NCBI RefSeq assembly: GCF_032362555.1
Contig: NC_083511.1
Location: 5,394,001-5,458,000 of the forward strand
Length of the DNA: 64,000 nucleotides
Source: Amyelois transitella
Taxonomy: Eukaryota; Arthropoda; Insecta; Lepidoptera; Pyralidae
Direction: 5' to 3'
In this document: piece after piece, positions 12,164-25,100 of the stretch
How positions within the stretch are numbered: position 1 is the first letter of the stretch
Layout: each line of letters starts with the position of its first letter
Made by a program: the position numbers and the translations under genes
Notes under the pieces: generated by a model
What the model saw: the letters and a program-made list of their open reading frames with translations, nothing else
What the model was told of the DNA's origin: nothing
The model's database searches: none

Positions 12164-14259
12164 ATGGCGATAATAAACGATCTGATTGGAAATTTTGGAA
12201 AGTATCACCTTTGGCTATGCATCCTAATATTTCCGAACAAGTTTGGAGCGGCGTTTCACCAAATGTCTATAATATTTTTGGCACCGCCTCCCGTGTACCT
12301 GTGTCCCAACAATAAGACTTGTTGTGATGATCCAGTGTATGATAGGACCCAGTATATGAGAACCATTGTGACAGAGTGGAACCTCATTTGTGGACGAGCT
12401 TGGTTAAAAGATTTGACTCAAATGGCCTTCCAGTTTGGTGTGCTAAGCGGAAGTTTGTTATTCGGAATTGCATCAGACAAGTTGGTACAATTTTCCTTCA
12501 AAGATAAAGCACAAAAATCTAAAAAAGGAAAATTAAGATTTCTCTTAATTTGTTTCTTAATTTCAACTTATTGGTCCTATACAATACAAGCTACAAATTA
12601 TTTAGGATGTAGGCTTCGGAAAATCTCAAACATGAGCTAAAATATCGGTTGATGCAGCTTGACTGTAGTACTTATATTTACTGCAGTCCAGATAGAATAA
12701 CTGAATCATAATGGCTGTAAAATTGCGTTAATAGTGACATTATGTGGTTCTTTCCATAAATGCAAGTCACGTGTAGCCGGACATACATACATATATTTTG
12801 TCACGTCTATATCCCTTGTGGGGCGCACAGAGCCAACAGCCGCGAAAAGACTGAAAGGCCACGTTCAGCTCTATGGCTTTATGATGTGCAATCAAAGGTG
12901 AACTTCGACTACCTTAATCTGTCTATTACTTAAAAAAGGGAAATGTTATTTTGCCTAAAAATTATAGGTTTCATAAGGTTTTCTATGGTTATCCAAGCTT
13001 ATAATTATGATTGTTCAAATAAATGATAATTGCGATCAATCACAATTACAGGTACGGCAGACGTCCAACCTTAATAATCTCCGTCATATTGGAAGTATTC
13101 AGCGGGATCATGACAAGTTTTCTCCCCAATTACTGGAGTTTCACCGTCGCTCGGATGTTTTTGGGTATCTCCGTAGGTGGCCTCATGGTAGTGGGATTCG
13201 TCCTTGTGATGGAATACGTGGGCAAATGCCGAGATACGGTGGCTGCGTTATACCATGTGCCGTTCACCGTCGGATACATGCTCTTAGCTTTATTTGGATA
13301 TTTCATTCGAGATTATGTGATTCTTCAATTAAGTATATCTGCAGTAAATATTATTTTACTAGTATATATTTGTCTATTACCAGAATCTCCTAGATGGTTA
13401 TTAGTAAAAAATAAAACGGTGAGAGCTATACAACTATTGGAACATGTCGCAAAAATGTGCGTATATCTACTTTGATTTGTTACATATCTGCTATTTTATG
13501 ATAAATTCATCATTTGTTGTTTTCTTTTTCTCTTGTTGCAGTAATAATTTACCTACCGGTGATATTGCACAGAAGATTGAATTATATCAGCTTGAACACA
13601 TTAGACAAAAGCGTGGAACATTTATCGATTTATTTAGAACACCAAATTTAAGGAGGAACATATTGGTCATGTCTTTTACTTGGCTGGTTTGTAGCTACTG
13701 CCTGTACGGTGTCACCTACTATATCAGTCACTTGGCTGGAGATGTTTATATCAATGTGATCGCTAGTGGGGCTGTCATATTCATGGGCTGTTTTATTGTT
13801 ATACCTATGATGAAATTTATGAACAGAAGGACGTCACTTGTAATTACTCATGTGCTCAGTGGTGTCTGCCTATTGGTTATAGCCGTCATTCCCGATGGCC
13901 ACGTGTCTGTTGGCTTTGGCTGTCTTGGTCTTTTATTTACACAAATAGTTTTTATAATCGGATATTTGTATTGTTCGGAAATGTTTCCCACAGTAGTTCA
14001 CAACGCTGCAATCGGTATATGTTCAATGATGGCACGTGTGGGCTCAATGTTAGCGCCTTTTGTTGCGGATTTCGGAGAGTTCGGGGAATGGTGTGCTCCT
14101 GTCGCATTTGGAATCATGCCCTTAGTAGCTGCAGCGCTTGGCTTATTATTGCCAGAAACAAAGGGCTGTGAAATGATGTTGACAATAGAAGAAGGCGAAG
14201 CATTGGGTGCAAGACCAACAAGAAGACCAGAAACAAATGAATCTATTGGAATAACTTAG
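12164..14259 (+). CDS. SLC22-family transporter-like, gene C
   Basis: A divergent SLC22 paralogue of about 479 residues. Coding exons are 12164-12480, 13052-13456 and 13542-14259. Family marks are TEWNLICGRAW, the MFS signature as DKYGRR (Lys in place of the usual Arg, residues 105-110), LPESPRWL, EMFPTVVHNAAI and LPETKG. The central exon is 405 nt, one codon shorter than in its paralogues. No short leader exon was found; the ATG at 12164 lies directly before the conserved GNFGKY segment. An overlapping ATG at 12153 is in another frame, so the start is the weakest part of the model. The donor after exon 1 (GTTGGT) is also weak. The gene looks intact but less constrained than A and B. Confidence 0.82.
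12781..12900 (+). repeat. Dispersed repeat family 1, intronic copy
   Basis: A copy of the most frequent repeat in the window, marked by a TCACGTCTATATCCCTT start, an AGAGCCAACAG word and CTGAAAGGCCACGTTCAGCT. It lies in intron 1 of gene C and is cut short at its 3' side. Confidence 0.75.
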
Positions 14260-14625
14260 ATAAATAATGTTGTAAGATGTAAAAAAATATACATAATTAC
14301 CTATTATCTACCTATAACTTTGCTATGAAAATCACACAGATTGACAGTTTTTGTTTGTTTCGATATGCCGATACTTACTTTACCAAACTTTACCAAACAG
14401 TATTCTTATAAACATTTAGAGTAGAAAAGGAGATTAAATCGATTACAGCTATTTATAAAAAAACATCTTTTTTGACAAAACTGAAGAACTTCTTGCGGCC
14501 TTTTAGCTCAGAAGCAGAACATTGTAAATGTAGCTAGAAAAGTCAATATATTATTTGTTTTTAACCTCTTGTGTTATAATTTCAAAAGTGTGATTAATTT
14601 AAAAAAAGTGTTATGTTAGGTAAAA

Positions 14626-14703
14626 TGGTTTAGTGGGTCATGTAAGGGTTCTAAGCCGGAGCCTTTGCTAAGGCTTCTTTACCTTCCCCATCAGTTCGAG
14701 TCC
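14626..14703 (+). promoter_or_regulatory. tRNA-like A-box and B-box pair just before LCLAT1
   Basis: TGGTTTAGTGG (14626-14636) fits the RNA polymerase III A-box and GTTCGAGTCC (14694-14703) fits the B-box. The B-box ends 8 bases before the LCLAT1 ATG. No acceptor stem or anticodon arm is visible, so it is not a tRNA gene. It may be a tRNA-derived SINE head captured in the 5' UTR, or chance. Confidence 0.3.
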
Positions 14704-14711
14704 GCGTCGTC

Positions 14712-17140
14712 ATGGCGGCGGGGCTCTTGCTCTGTTTCGCGTGGTACTTTACAATTATAGCGGGTAAGAGATTCCTAATACCTGAGTTAAGTGAAATTGT
14801 GCAAAATATAGGTTTAAAGATTGAAACTATTCTTTAAAATATTGCCTTGTCATGATTTATTTTGTCTGATATTTTATTTGTAGAAATAGTTCACATGATA
14901 TAGAAAAACGTTAAGGGTAAATGACATGTCATGCATATGGTTTGAAATCTAATCTTGTATATATATTTTTAATAATAATAATTTAATTGCATAATATATC
15001 TTATATATGACATGTAAATTTTTTTATAGACTGGTAAGATTTTGTAAGCGTCTTAAGATAAAATTATTTCCTATTCTAAAACTATTATCATTTCAGGATT
15101 TTATATGCTTTATTGCCCTGTAATGTATATAATGTTTATCAATCATAAACTGTACAGAAAAGTTGTAGACGCACTATTTGCACTATGGGAATTATATCCA
15201 GTGGTAAGCAATACCTACTATAGAAAATCATAAGATTAAGCTGCCACTTGTAGAACCAAAGCATAATAAAATAAAGCCTTAAGCAAAGATATAACTCTCA
15301 TAATATCCGTATCATTGATTTACAGGCTCTATTTCAGTGTTTCTTTAAAACTCACTTACATCATTTTGGAGATTACGTAGATCCAGATGAGAACACCATC
15401 ATAGTAATGAACCACAGGACCAGGGTCGACTGGAATTACGTATGGATCGGGCTATATCACGCCACTCATGATCCCACTGGAGAAGTCTGTATTTGTAAGG
15501 AACCGCCTGATAAATTTAAAAATAGTCGAGATATATTCGACAGAATTTCTGGAGGGATATCAAAAATTAAATTTGTTTTGAAAGATGAGCTAAAAAATGT
15601 ACCAGCGATGGGTAAGTAGAAAACATAAATTTTGATAGGCTGCCTGGTTGACAAAACAACCCAGTCATTTAGATACTATTACGTCAAATAAGTTTCATTT
15701 GCCCCACTTCGTCTAATATTATGCCAATAATATCAATCAAAGTGGGACATAGCGACTATAGCCATAATGAGAAAGTTGCGTTACGGTGCAAAAACGTTGA
15801 TTGCTCTGTCATTATTCATTGCAGGTTGGATCATGCAACTGAATTTCTTCTTGTACGTGAAACGGGATTGGCGGGAGGACCAGTTAAACATGTTGCAATT
15901 TGTCGAATATTACAAAAAGTTAAAGTACCCATGCAGACTGGTGCTTTTCCCAGAAGGTACAGATTTAAGTGAGGACAATAAACGCCGCAGCGACAAGTTT
16001 GCGGCTGCAAATAATTTACCAGTAAGAATATGAACACTTTAAGATAATATTTCATCTTTTTGTATGTTAACTTCTCTTTCACTTTTAGGACAGTAATTTT
16101 AATAAGATCAGTAGCAAATAATTTACTGCAATGGTCACATAAGACTCTTTCATATAAGAAAACACCATAAAAACCAAAATCAATTTGACTATAATGAACC
16201 AAATTGTAATCGCACTTACCTAATTAAATTTCTTAAATGCTAGCACAAATATATGAGCGATCAAATAGGCTTCCTAAAACTATTTTATTTATTACAGAAA
16301 TTAGAATACGTGCTCCATCCACGCACTACCGGGTGGGTCGCACTGTGCTCAGCTCTCCGGGGCTCCGGATTGAACTCTGTGTATGACGTCACAGTTGCAT
16401 ATGACACGCCGGCCCAAACAGAAGCCGATTTATTGCGTGGCTGCATCCCCAAACATGTTTATTTTTATTTTAAAAAGTAAGCTACTGTGCAATTTTTTTC
16501 TCAATAAATTTTCGCTAATAACATTATAATTTTTAGTTCGATGACTGGGAAATATTGTGTACATTTTTGAACACTATCGACTGCGTATTTGATTTATCTT
16601 TAGATACAAGCATAGATATTCACCAATCACATCTATATCTTTAACCATTAATATCATTTAATTCATTCTATAATATATGTGTATTTATATCTTATCTTCT
16701 ATTATATTTCAGATATTCCATTGAACAACTGCCTGAAGATGATTTAGCATTAAAAACATGGCTCAATAATAGATGGAGTGAGAAAGAAATAAGCCTCAAA
16801 AACTTCCATAAAAATGGTTAGTAAAAAAAATATTGTTTTGAAAATAAAATTCTTATTTAATCAAATTATTTAACCATCTTTTTATATGTCACCAGGTAAA
16901 TTTTTGGATTTAGTCTCCAATAAAACTCCCAAAGAAAGAGGACCAAGATCTTTGCGGAAAGCCAAGCTGGCTTTCCTGTTTTGGACCATAATAGACATTG
17001 TTTTTATATGGGGAATATTTAATAGTGTTATACTTCAATTTTGGGTTACGTATCATAGTCTTACTTTAGTATTTGTTACTTGGAAGTTTGGTGGATTTCA
17101 AAATGTTCAATGCAAACTTTTGCAAAAGCTAAAAATTTAA
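14712..17140 (+). CDS. LCLAT1: Lysocardiolipin acyltransferase 1-like (AGPAT family)
   Basis: An acyl-CoA:lysophospholipid acyltransferase of the AGPAT/LCLAT1 branch, expected in ER or mitochondria-associated membranes, acting on lysocardiolipin or lysophosphatidylinositol. Coding exons are 14712-14763, 15097-15203, 15326-15611, 15825-16021, 16298-16476, 16713-16816 and 16896-17140, giving about 389 residues, close to known family members. Motif I is NHRTRVDW (residues 82-89), with the catalytic H83-x4-D88. Motif III is FPEGTD (190-195). LHPRTTGW (220-227) is typical of LCLAT1. Hydrophobic segments lie at the N-terminus and in the last 60 residues. All introns are GT-AG and phases agree. AATAAA at 17171-17176 is the likely polyadenylation signal. 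It sits inside the SLC22 array but is unrelated to it in sequence. Confidence 0.92.
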
Positions 17141-17176
17141 TATAGGAAATTAGGTAATCTAATATTTTGTAAATAA

Positions 17177-17734
17177 ACATATTAAATTTGTGAATTCTCC
17201 ACAACGCCAAAGAAACGTTAATAAAAATAGTTTTGTAAGAACATACACTAGCATAAATTATAGGTATGAATACTCTGAACCTTTAATATAGCTTTACATA
17301 GTGGTCCAAGGATCCCTCCTTGGACAAGGATACCGCAACAATATAAAGTATAATACGATGGTGATAAACTGTTCTATCTAGAGCTGGATCACACAGGTAA
17401 GTCGAAAGGATATGATTTCTATACTCAGACACACTATTAAACAGGGAAAGAATGGGTAAGACTAAAAGATTAGACAACAAGAACGAATAACGGGTAAGAT
17501 ATAACAATAAATTATAAATGTATTTTGTTGAACATCTTTTCTTCTGTTAAATTACCTTCAAAACAATATTTAAGTACTAAGGTACTTGCACTAAGTTGCA
17601 ACGTTTATTTAGATATGTTGCATAAAAGTTGCACTAAGAGTTATTCTTATCAGCATGTAATTAAAAATCTAAACTTCATTATTAACTATTTCACACATTA
17701 AATTTGTTTGAAATAATTAAAAAGGGTGATGTTT
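17177..17734. other. Intergenic region with a short hairpin
   Basis: No coding content is seen. A perfect 9-bp stem with a 4-base loop lies at 17304-17325 (GTCCAAGGA/TCCTTGGAC). The rest is AT-rich. Confidence 0.5.
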
Positions 17735-18592
17735 TTAGTCTCTGGAAGTAAAGTATTTAACAAAGCTGCAATAATCTCAACTGCACTAAAAATTTATATC
17801 GAAATGAAATCTGTCTGAACATTTACTATAAATGGAGCAACAAAGTCTCCTATTCTACCAAATATTGAACAAAACCCCATTGCAGAATTCCTTATACTAG
17901 TTGGAAATAATTCTGAAGTATAGATATAAAGTAATATAAATGCAGCAAAGGCGCCTGTTTGTCCTAATATAGCAAATAATAATGATTTTGATTGTCGGTT
18001 TTGAAGACCAAATGCAAGTAAGAGAAATGATATTGCTGCTGAATTAAAACAAAAGAATAAGCTGACTTTTCTCTTAAGAAATTGAGCATGTTATCAATAT
18101 TAACGTTATTGTTTAACTACCAGCAGATATCATGAAATTGAGGTAAATGTTCCCCTGCAAAACTCCAATATATTGATTAACTCCGTGGAATATAAGAGAA
18201 CAAAACATCCAAAGAAGTGACGTTATTAAGGTGTTCATCCTGATTTTTGAAGTTCTGAACAATTCTATGTAAGATACAGGATAGTGCTGTCATGTCGATT
18301 GCAATTGTTTCTATTTCGTCTGTAATAGAGTCTTCTAGTATTATTTTGTAAGTTTGTTGTATATTTCTGAAGAAATTTCTGAATTTCCATGTGAGAACAT
18401 GGGCACACATTTGTTTTACGTATTTTCATATCCTTCATCCAAACAAGTGTAATTTATAATTGGCATGACAAATACCACATTACATAACTGCAAATCTGTC
18501 GGATAACGTCCTAGAAGCACGAGAAACTATATTCAAGATTGGTATTTTCCGAATTTCCCTATCGCAGTTTCTATGACATCATCTGAAGACAT
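17735..18592 (-). pseudogene. SLC22-family pseudogene next to gene E
   Basis: A decayed copy of a gene E-like transporter. Reading from 18592 leftwards, MSSDDVIETAIGKFGKYQS matches the start of gene E; then come in-frame stops, a match to the first membrane segment (LLGRYPTDLQL) and the CPC loop. The rest of exon 1 and the whole 408-nt central exon are missing. The sequence resumes with the start of the last exon (PVSYIELFRTSKIR, WMFCSLIFHGVNQYIG, LQGNIYLN), meets another stop and a frame change, and goes on with TSELFPTSIRNSAMGF, GDFVAPFIVN and LLPETK. There are at least four stops or frame breaks plus one large internal deletion, so it is clearly non-functional. Confidence 0.85.
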
Positions 18593-18875
18593 GGTGAATG
18601 TAGTTTTTAAATAAAGGTACAGGTAGGTACTACTACAGTAGCGCGATAAAATTTAAAATGATTTGACTTTTCTTGGATCAAATTTATTGACAATACTTTG
18701 ATTTTAAAGTTTAGTAAACAGCCTACGTCAAACCAAAATAGAGTTTTATCATCGTTTACTGATGAACTTCGGAATCTATGATTAACATTATGTCTAAGAT
18801 TGCATTAAAATGATATCAGAGATAAATATAAAACTTGTTTAAACCGTAGGTATTCACATTGTGCATTTCGCATGC

Positions 18876-21028
18876 TTACTTAGTTGTCTTGTCAATGTTA
18901 GTTTCATTGTTTTTTATTTCTGTGATAGCATTCTTCGGTCCTTCAGTTTGTTCAATTGAGTTTAGCAATATTATATCTTTTGTTTCTGGAAGTAAATAAC
19001 ATAGAGAAGCTGCAGCAAAGGCTACGCCGCTGAAAATCAAAATGGAGGCCCACTCTATGCCTAAGTTTACAACAAAAGGTGCTATGAAACCACCAAATCT
19101 GCCGAACATGGATGCAAATCCTAAAGCAGTGTTTCTGATTATAGTTGGGAATACTTCGGAAGTGAACAAATACACTTGAACGAAGGAAGTATAAGCGCCT
19201 ATAAGCCCTATTATGGCAAAAGTTAGTGTAAGTGCTTCTATGTTATTTGGAATGAAAATAAAAACAAGTAAAGACAAACCGGCAATACTGAAACTGGTTA
19301 CAATACTGACTTTACGTTTTAAGTGCAATGTCGCGAATACTACAATAATTAATCCAGGGATCAAACTAACTGCTGAGAGCATTACATTCAGGTAAATATT
19401 CCCTTGTAAACGTCCAATGTATTGGTTGACGCCAAAAAATGTGTGCGAACAAAACATCCATATGAATGCTGTAATTACAGTATAAAATCTGATTTTAGGC
19501 GTTTTAAATAGGTCAACATATGAAGCTGGTTTTTTGCTTTCTCGCATAGTTTCTTTTTCCATTTCTTCAACGATGCTTTCGATGTTTTCAGTGGTCTTGT
19601 TATTCCTAGAAACAATTTAAAGTTGAAATGAAAGATATATTTACATAGTAATGTAAAAAAATTCATTCAAAGAATCATTTTGAAAATATGAAATGACTAC
19701 ACAAAAATATGCTATACTCACTTTTTAGCTATTAGTTTAAGAAGCGTTATGGCTTCATTTTTCTTGCCCACAGTAATCAGCCAACGAGGAGACTCAGGTA
19801 TCAGCCAATAATAAGATATGACTGCAAGCCAGGGAACCGAAGTCACTAACTGAAGAGTCCTCCATTCTCTTACATAGAATGCTATGATTGGTAATATAAA
19901 GTATCCCACAATAAATGATATTTCATGTAGTCCAATAACGTATGGTCTAAATGATTTACCACAAAATTCTATAAATAACACATAGCCGCACAACATTGTC
20001 CCTCCCACAGCGGTTCCAATTAAAAAGCGACAGACCAGAAACATCCAAAATTCTGGGACTAAACCGGAAATTGCGACGAATGCCGCTTCAAGAAATAGGG
20101 ACAGAAGCACGGCAAGTTTACGTCCATATCTGTAAAGGAACAATATAAACCAATGAAGTGCACACATGAAATAGTATTTATTATTTACGATAATGACAGA
20201 GCTAATAGTCACAAGAAGTGAAGGCAACGTTTAGCTGGATGGTTTACTGATAGAATTGAGATTCAGAGAAGACCGAGTAAATTTAAATAATAAGTTTTTC
20301 CGAATGACTTTTACAATAAATGTCTGAATTGTCTGTTATAATTTGGCTTTATTATTAAGGGCAATATGTATACGCGAGAAAGCATAAGACATGAAAAAAT
20401 ATATATCTTTGGTGCGTTTATGGTAATTAAATAAATATAATATGTATTAATAATGCCGTGTGGTGTCCGGCACTTTAAATACAACCACTCCATATCCTTC
20501 CCACGGATGCCTATAAAAAGCGACAAAGGAATTTTCAATTTAAATCTCAATTCAATTATAAAGCCATATAGCTGAACGTGGCCTTTCAGTCTTTTCAAGA
20601 CTGTTGGCTATTCTACCCCGCAAGGAATAAAGACGTAGCAATATGTATGTATGCATATATGTGTTTAAATGTAAATGAATATACCTGTCCGAGATTTGAC
20701 CAAACACCAGGCTACCAGCTAATATTCCAATTTGCATTATGGATTGTGCCAAACTTGCCAGGTATACTCTGTCACAAATAAGATTCCATTCCGTCACAAC
20801 TGAACTAACTATAGTACTCTGGTCATATTTTGGGTGTTCACACGGGCAATGATTGGTTATATTCACAGCACTATCCTGACACTCGTATTCAACTCCTGGT
20901 AGAAGGAAAACTACAATATTCAACTGAAATTCCGTTGGTAAACGTCCAATTGAAATCAGAAACAATATCCATGTCTGGTACTTCCCAAAGCGGCCTATAA
21001 TTTTTTCTATACCATCTTCGGTTGTCAT
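18876..21028 (-). CDS. SLC22-family transporter-like, gene E
   Basis: A twelve-pass SLC22-type transporter of about 493 residues. Coding exons on the - strand are 21028-20685, 20129-19722 and 19605-18876. The ATG at 21028 is the first in frame after an upstream stop at 21053-21055, and the neighbouring pseudogene begins at the same point. Family marks are a loop with an NIT site and a CPC pair, TEWNLICDRVY, DRYGRK (residues 114-119), IPESPRWL, EVFPTIIRNTAL and LPETKD. The central exon is 408 nt. The tail after LPETK is long, polar and lysine/asparagine-rich. It is more diverged from A and B than those are from each other. Intron 1 holds a family 1 repeat. Confidence 0.9.
20454..20680 (-). repeat. 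Dispersed repeat family 1, copy in intron 1 of gene E
   Basis: In the + direction this begins with a degenerate GCCGTGTGG..CCGGCAC word and ends with GACTGTTGGCTAT..CCCCGCAAGG followed by GTATGT repeats. Orientation is inverted relative to the copy at 12781-12900. It lies wholly inside the intron between the first two exons of gene E. Confidence 0.75.
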
Positions 21029-21055
21029 AACGACTTTATAACTTTCTCTCACTCA

Positions 21056-22169
21056 CTTTTTCTTTTGCGTAGTTAATCAGATTGTGATTTAGCTTACGAT
21101 CAAATAATATAAAAGTACCTAGATTTATTAATTTAAAATAAATTGTATTCGTTTTGTACGACTGTTTCACAGGCTAGCCAATTTTAATGAAAGACAATGC
21201 GGTAATCAGGTAATTATAATGTGCCGAGTTAGACAAACCATCAGTAGTAAATTTATCTTTATGGTTTGGTACTTATTTGATAAACCTTAAAACAGATAAA
21301 CTGCAATATTTATTATGAAATATTTCACACACGTATGATCACGTGTCTATTTTATTTTCTTTTCATTCGTCATATAATATTTTTAGCAATGGTTACGGTA
21401 TGTACCATTGTATGACATTATCATAATGTTGTTATTGGCGACACTGGCTTTCTGTATCTTTTTCCGTGCATTTTCCTACTTATAAAGTACTAGCTGTGCC
21501 CGCGACTTCGTCCGCGTGTAATAGTTATTTTGGGCATCATTGAAGCCCTCAAGGATAAATAATTTTCCCCTTTTTTTTCACATTTTCCATTATTACTTCG
21601 CTTCCTCGATAAATGGTCTATTCAACACAAAAAGAATTTGAACCAGTAGATCCTGAGATTTGCGCGTTCAAACAAACAAACTCTTCAGCTTTATAATATT
21701 AGTATAGATTTAACACCGTTCGTTTGACTGTTTATGCCCAATAATGTAGCATCACCATATAAACTATACGTGTGAACAAAATTTATTTCGAAACCTAAAC
21801 CGATAACCCGTTTGTTAGAGGTAGGTACGAACTTGATGTAAGAAACCCTTAAAAGACGAAGTAAAAAAAACAATATTTTTTGGTACAAGTTATATTAAAT
21901 GTAAATTATCACAGCCTATACACATATCCATATCATCAAAAGTCTTTACATTCATTAAAATATACAAAAAACGTATACAAATAGTTTTGTTCTCTGTATT
22001 TTATAAGAGCTACGAAAATCATTACTGGTATACGATGCATAATACGTTCCAGTAGGCAAAACTCACACAATGTTTGTTCTACCTAATATCAATTGAGAAC
22101 ACAGGAACACAAGGAATACTTTGAGATAATATTAATCAATTAGCCTCTATGTAACTTCAACTAGCTATT
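21056..22169. other. Region between genes E and F
   Basis: The promoter side of gene E and the 3' side of gene F. A dispersed repeat occupies 21488-21710. No coding sequence is seen in the rest. Confidence 0.5.
21488..21710 (+). repeat. Dispersed repeat family 4
   Basis: It starts with ACTAGCTGTGCCCGCGACTT and ends with TTTATAATATTAGTATAGAT, a type frequent in lepidopteran DNA. An inverted, recognisably similar copy is at 31673-31912. It has no open frame of its own. Confidence 0.65.
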
Positions 22170-25100
22170 TCACATTTTTTCCTCTCCTTCCTCTAAAGTG
22201 TCGGGTAGCTTTTTGCCGCGTGTATCAGGGAGTATGACACAAAGTCCTGCACCAATAAGAGGTACTATTCCGAAGGCTAAAGGCGGTAACCACGGGCTTG
22301 TGCGTGACAGCGTTGCAACGAAAGGAGCTACCATAGATCCTATTCTAGCTATTGTTGATGATAATCCCACTCCTGAGTTTCTTACGACCGTTGGGAATAA
22401 TTCTCCAGCGTATAAATATACAGTCGCGAAAGATATACTCATTCCCCACAGTCCAAGGCATCCAAGTGTTAAGTGACTTGCTCCTGAGTGCGGGATTACA
22501 ATGATTAGAAGACAGCTGATGCCAGTGATGCAGTTAGAGCTGATCAATGTGATCTTGCGACCAAGTGCTCGATTGGCATAGATGGAAATCAGGGTTCCAG
22601 GAACCTGAAATTATAAAAGAAACAATTAAGTTGACAAAAATAAAAACTATATGTAAAATATTATGTTATTTTTCCGAAATCAAAGTGATGTTGAGAATCA
22701 CACATTAATTTATCATTCATATTTTCTTGGACACAGTACTAGTAAAGTCACTCTTTTCTTTACCTGTATAGCAGCTGAAATGGCGACGTTTGTGAATATG
22801 TTCCCAGAGACATGACCGATGTACTGTGACACCCCGAAGAAGCACAGGCCACAAACGAACCAATTAAAGCAGATGGCGATGGTGCGTGCGCGCAGACGGG
22901 GTGTTCGAAACAACGCCAAGAAAGATGCGTGTTCTTCTTGCTTATTGCTGACTTCCACTACCATCTTCTGAGTGGATGAAGCGATATTCTCTGTTGGCCT
23001 GCCGTTTCTATAAATAAGAATATTACGTGATATATTGGATATGTTACTCCATTCCTTTATGCATGTCACATGTAGATCATAGTTTCATCGTAATAATTTT
23101 ATTGTTTTGATTAAGAATCTTAAATGATTTGTACCAGTAAGAAAACAACATCCGAACATTATTTTTTTTTAGTAATTGGATGAATGGATTTTTTTTATGT
23201 GCTGGTAAAATTCAGTCAAAATAAGATTAATATTATGGATGTAACCATAGGACGTTACGTTATAAAATAACAAATGGAAATGCTTTCTGGGATGTTCAAT
23301 ATCCGTTGTCAATTGTAACTATACAAAAATGACCGCCAAAGTAGTTCTTCAAGTAATAGATAAATGGTCTAAAGTGGTATAAACTAAAAAAGAAATTGTT
23401 CATAAATATTACCTTTTAGCCGCATTTTCCATAATTTTTACAGCTTCGTCAGTTCTTCCTGCAGTCAAAAGCCATCTTGGCGATTCTGGTAATAAGAAGT
23501 AATAACTCAGGAATAGAATTGACGGTAGAGATATAGCCAGCTGGAAGTGATGCCAGTCACGAATGAAGTATCCGAATAGCGGCAATGTCAGGTGTCCCAA
23601 ATTAAACGGTATTTGATAGATAATCCCAACAGTTTCTCTATATTTTGCCCCAATCAACTCCATGGTCAGAACAAAACTGGTCACCATAGTGCCTCCAGTA
23701 GCCACAGCTAGCAAAAATCGCAATGTTGTGAACATGTACCAGTTGACTGAATAAGATGTTGTAACTCCAGATATAAGTTGAAGGAAAACAGCAGCAAGGA
23801 AAGGCACGCGTCGCCCGTACCTGTAAAAAATTAGGATGTTGTGAGGAATTCTAATGATATAAAATATTCGGATTTACATTTCAGCACTTTAATATTACTT
23901 TCTAAATTAGTAGGTATTCTAAGTAATAATTTTCATGCCGTGAATAGTTGCCGTATTTTTAACAGTTGGCTGCCTAACTGACACCAACAGTGTTTAAAAG
24001 CCCCCACTTGGGTGTTAGTACACAATAGTTGTACTGTTTTTCAAAATTTTGTCAGGAGCTAATTAGATCCAAGAATCTTTAATAAAACTTATTAATGTAG
24101 GTATATACCACTCATCCACGCATGCTGTGGCTTTTTTACTGTATAACGAAAAATTATATAAAGCCATATATTTTATTAAAATTGATTCAGTAGTGTCGTT
24201 CATCAATAATAAAATCTCGTGTTCAAATGTATGCTATATGAACACAAGATTTTATATATATTTGATAGTAGTAATCGCATTTAATTTATTTCACATTTAT
24301 GTCTCATTACCAAAGCATAAATCAGTAAACCAACCACAATAATTCGTATTTTAAGAAATATAAATGGGACAATGGCCTGTTAGAGAACATTTTCTAAAGT
24401 AATACGTCCGGAACCCCAGCGTGATTTAACTTGTTAAATCGACCGCAGGATGTGCCAATTTATTCAGAATACCAATAAATTTAGATGCACCGCGGCCCAC
24501 GTGAGTATTTTTATGAGATACTGACCTATCGGATAAATGACCGAAGACCATATTTCCGACGAGGATGCCCAACATGAAAACTGTTTGCGTTAAATTCTTC
24601 AGCCATTCTCTGTCGCATACTAAATCCCATCGCGATACTATCGTTTCTTGGAAAGTACTTCGATCGTATTCGTAATGTGTACAGTTGGCATGGCAAACAT
24701 TGTCAAAGCTGGTGGTGTTTATTTCTTCCACCTGGCATGTGAAGTTCATCGGAGGTGCAAGAAATATGATGCTCATTTGGTGCCAGGCCACCGGGAACTT
24801 CACCAAGAATACGACGAAACACACCCATATCTGCCATTTCCCGATAGCGCCAATGGCCCTCGTTAAAGGATCATCGTTCGCTTTTTGATTTTCAGCGTCT
24901 GTATTTTGATTCTCTAACACTGGAAAAAATAAATAGTTTATTAAAAATTTATTCATAGTTTTTAATCGCAGTTAACGATGATTACTAGTTACAAGAAATT
25001 TAGATAGAAGATATTATTAAGGTAAGACAGTATCTTTTAAAGTTGAAAATACTAGCAAAAACTACTATATTGTTATATGGGTTATGTAGTCCCGTTTTCA

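Noticed and set aside
15831-16202. Antisense open frame over LCLAT1
   Set aside because: It overlaps the FPEGTD exon of LCLAT1 and its intron and has no domain of its own.
24426-24525. Extension of the first gene F membrane exon
   Set aside because: It reads past the GTCAGT donor at 24525 into intron; the next exon joins in the correct phase to give the DRYGRR signature.
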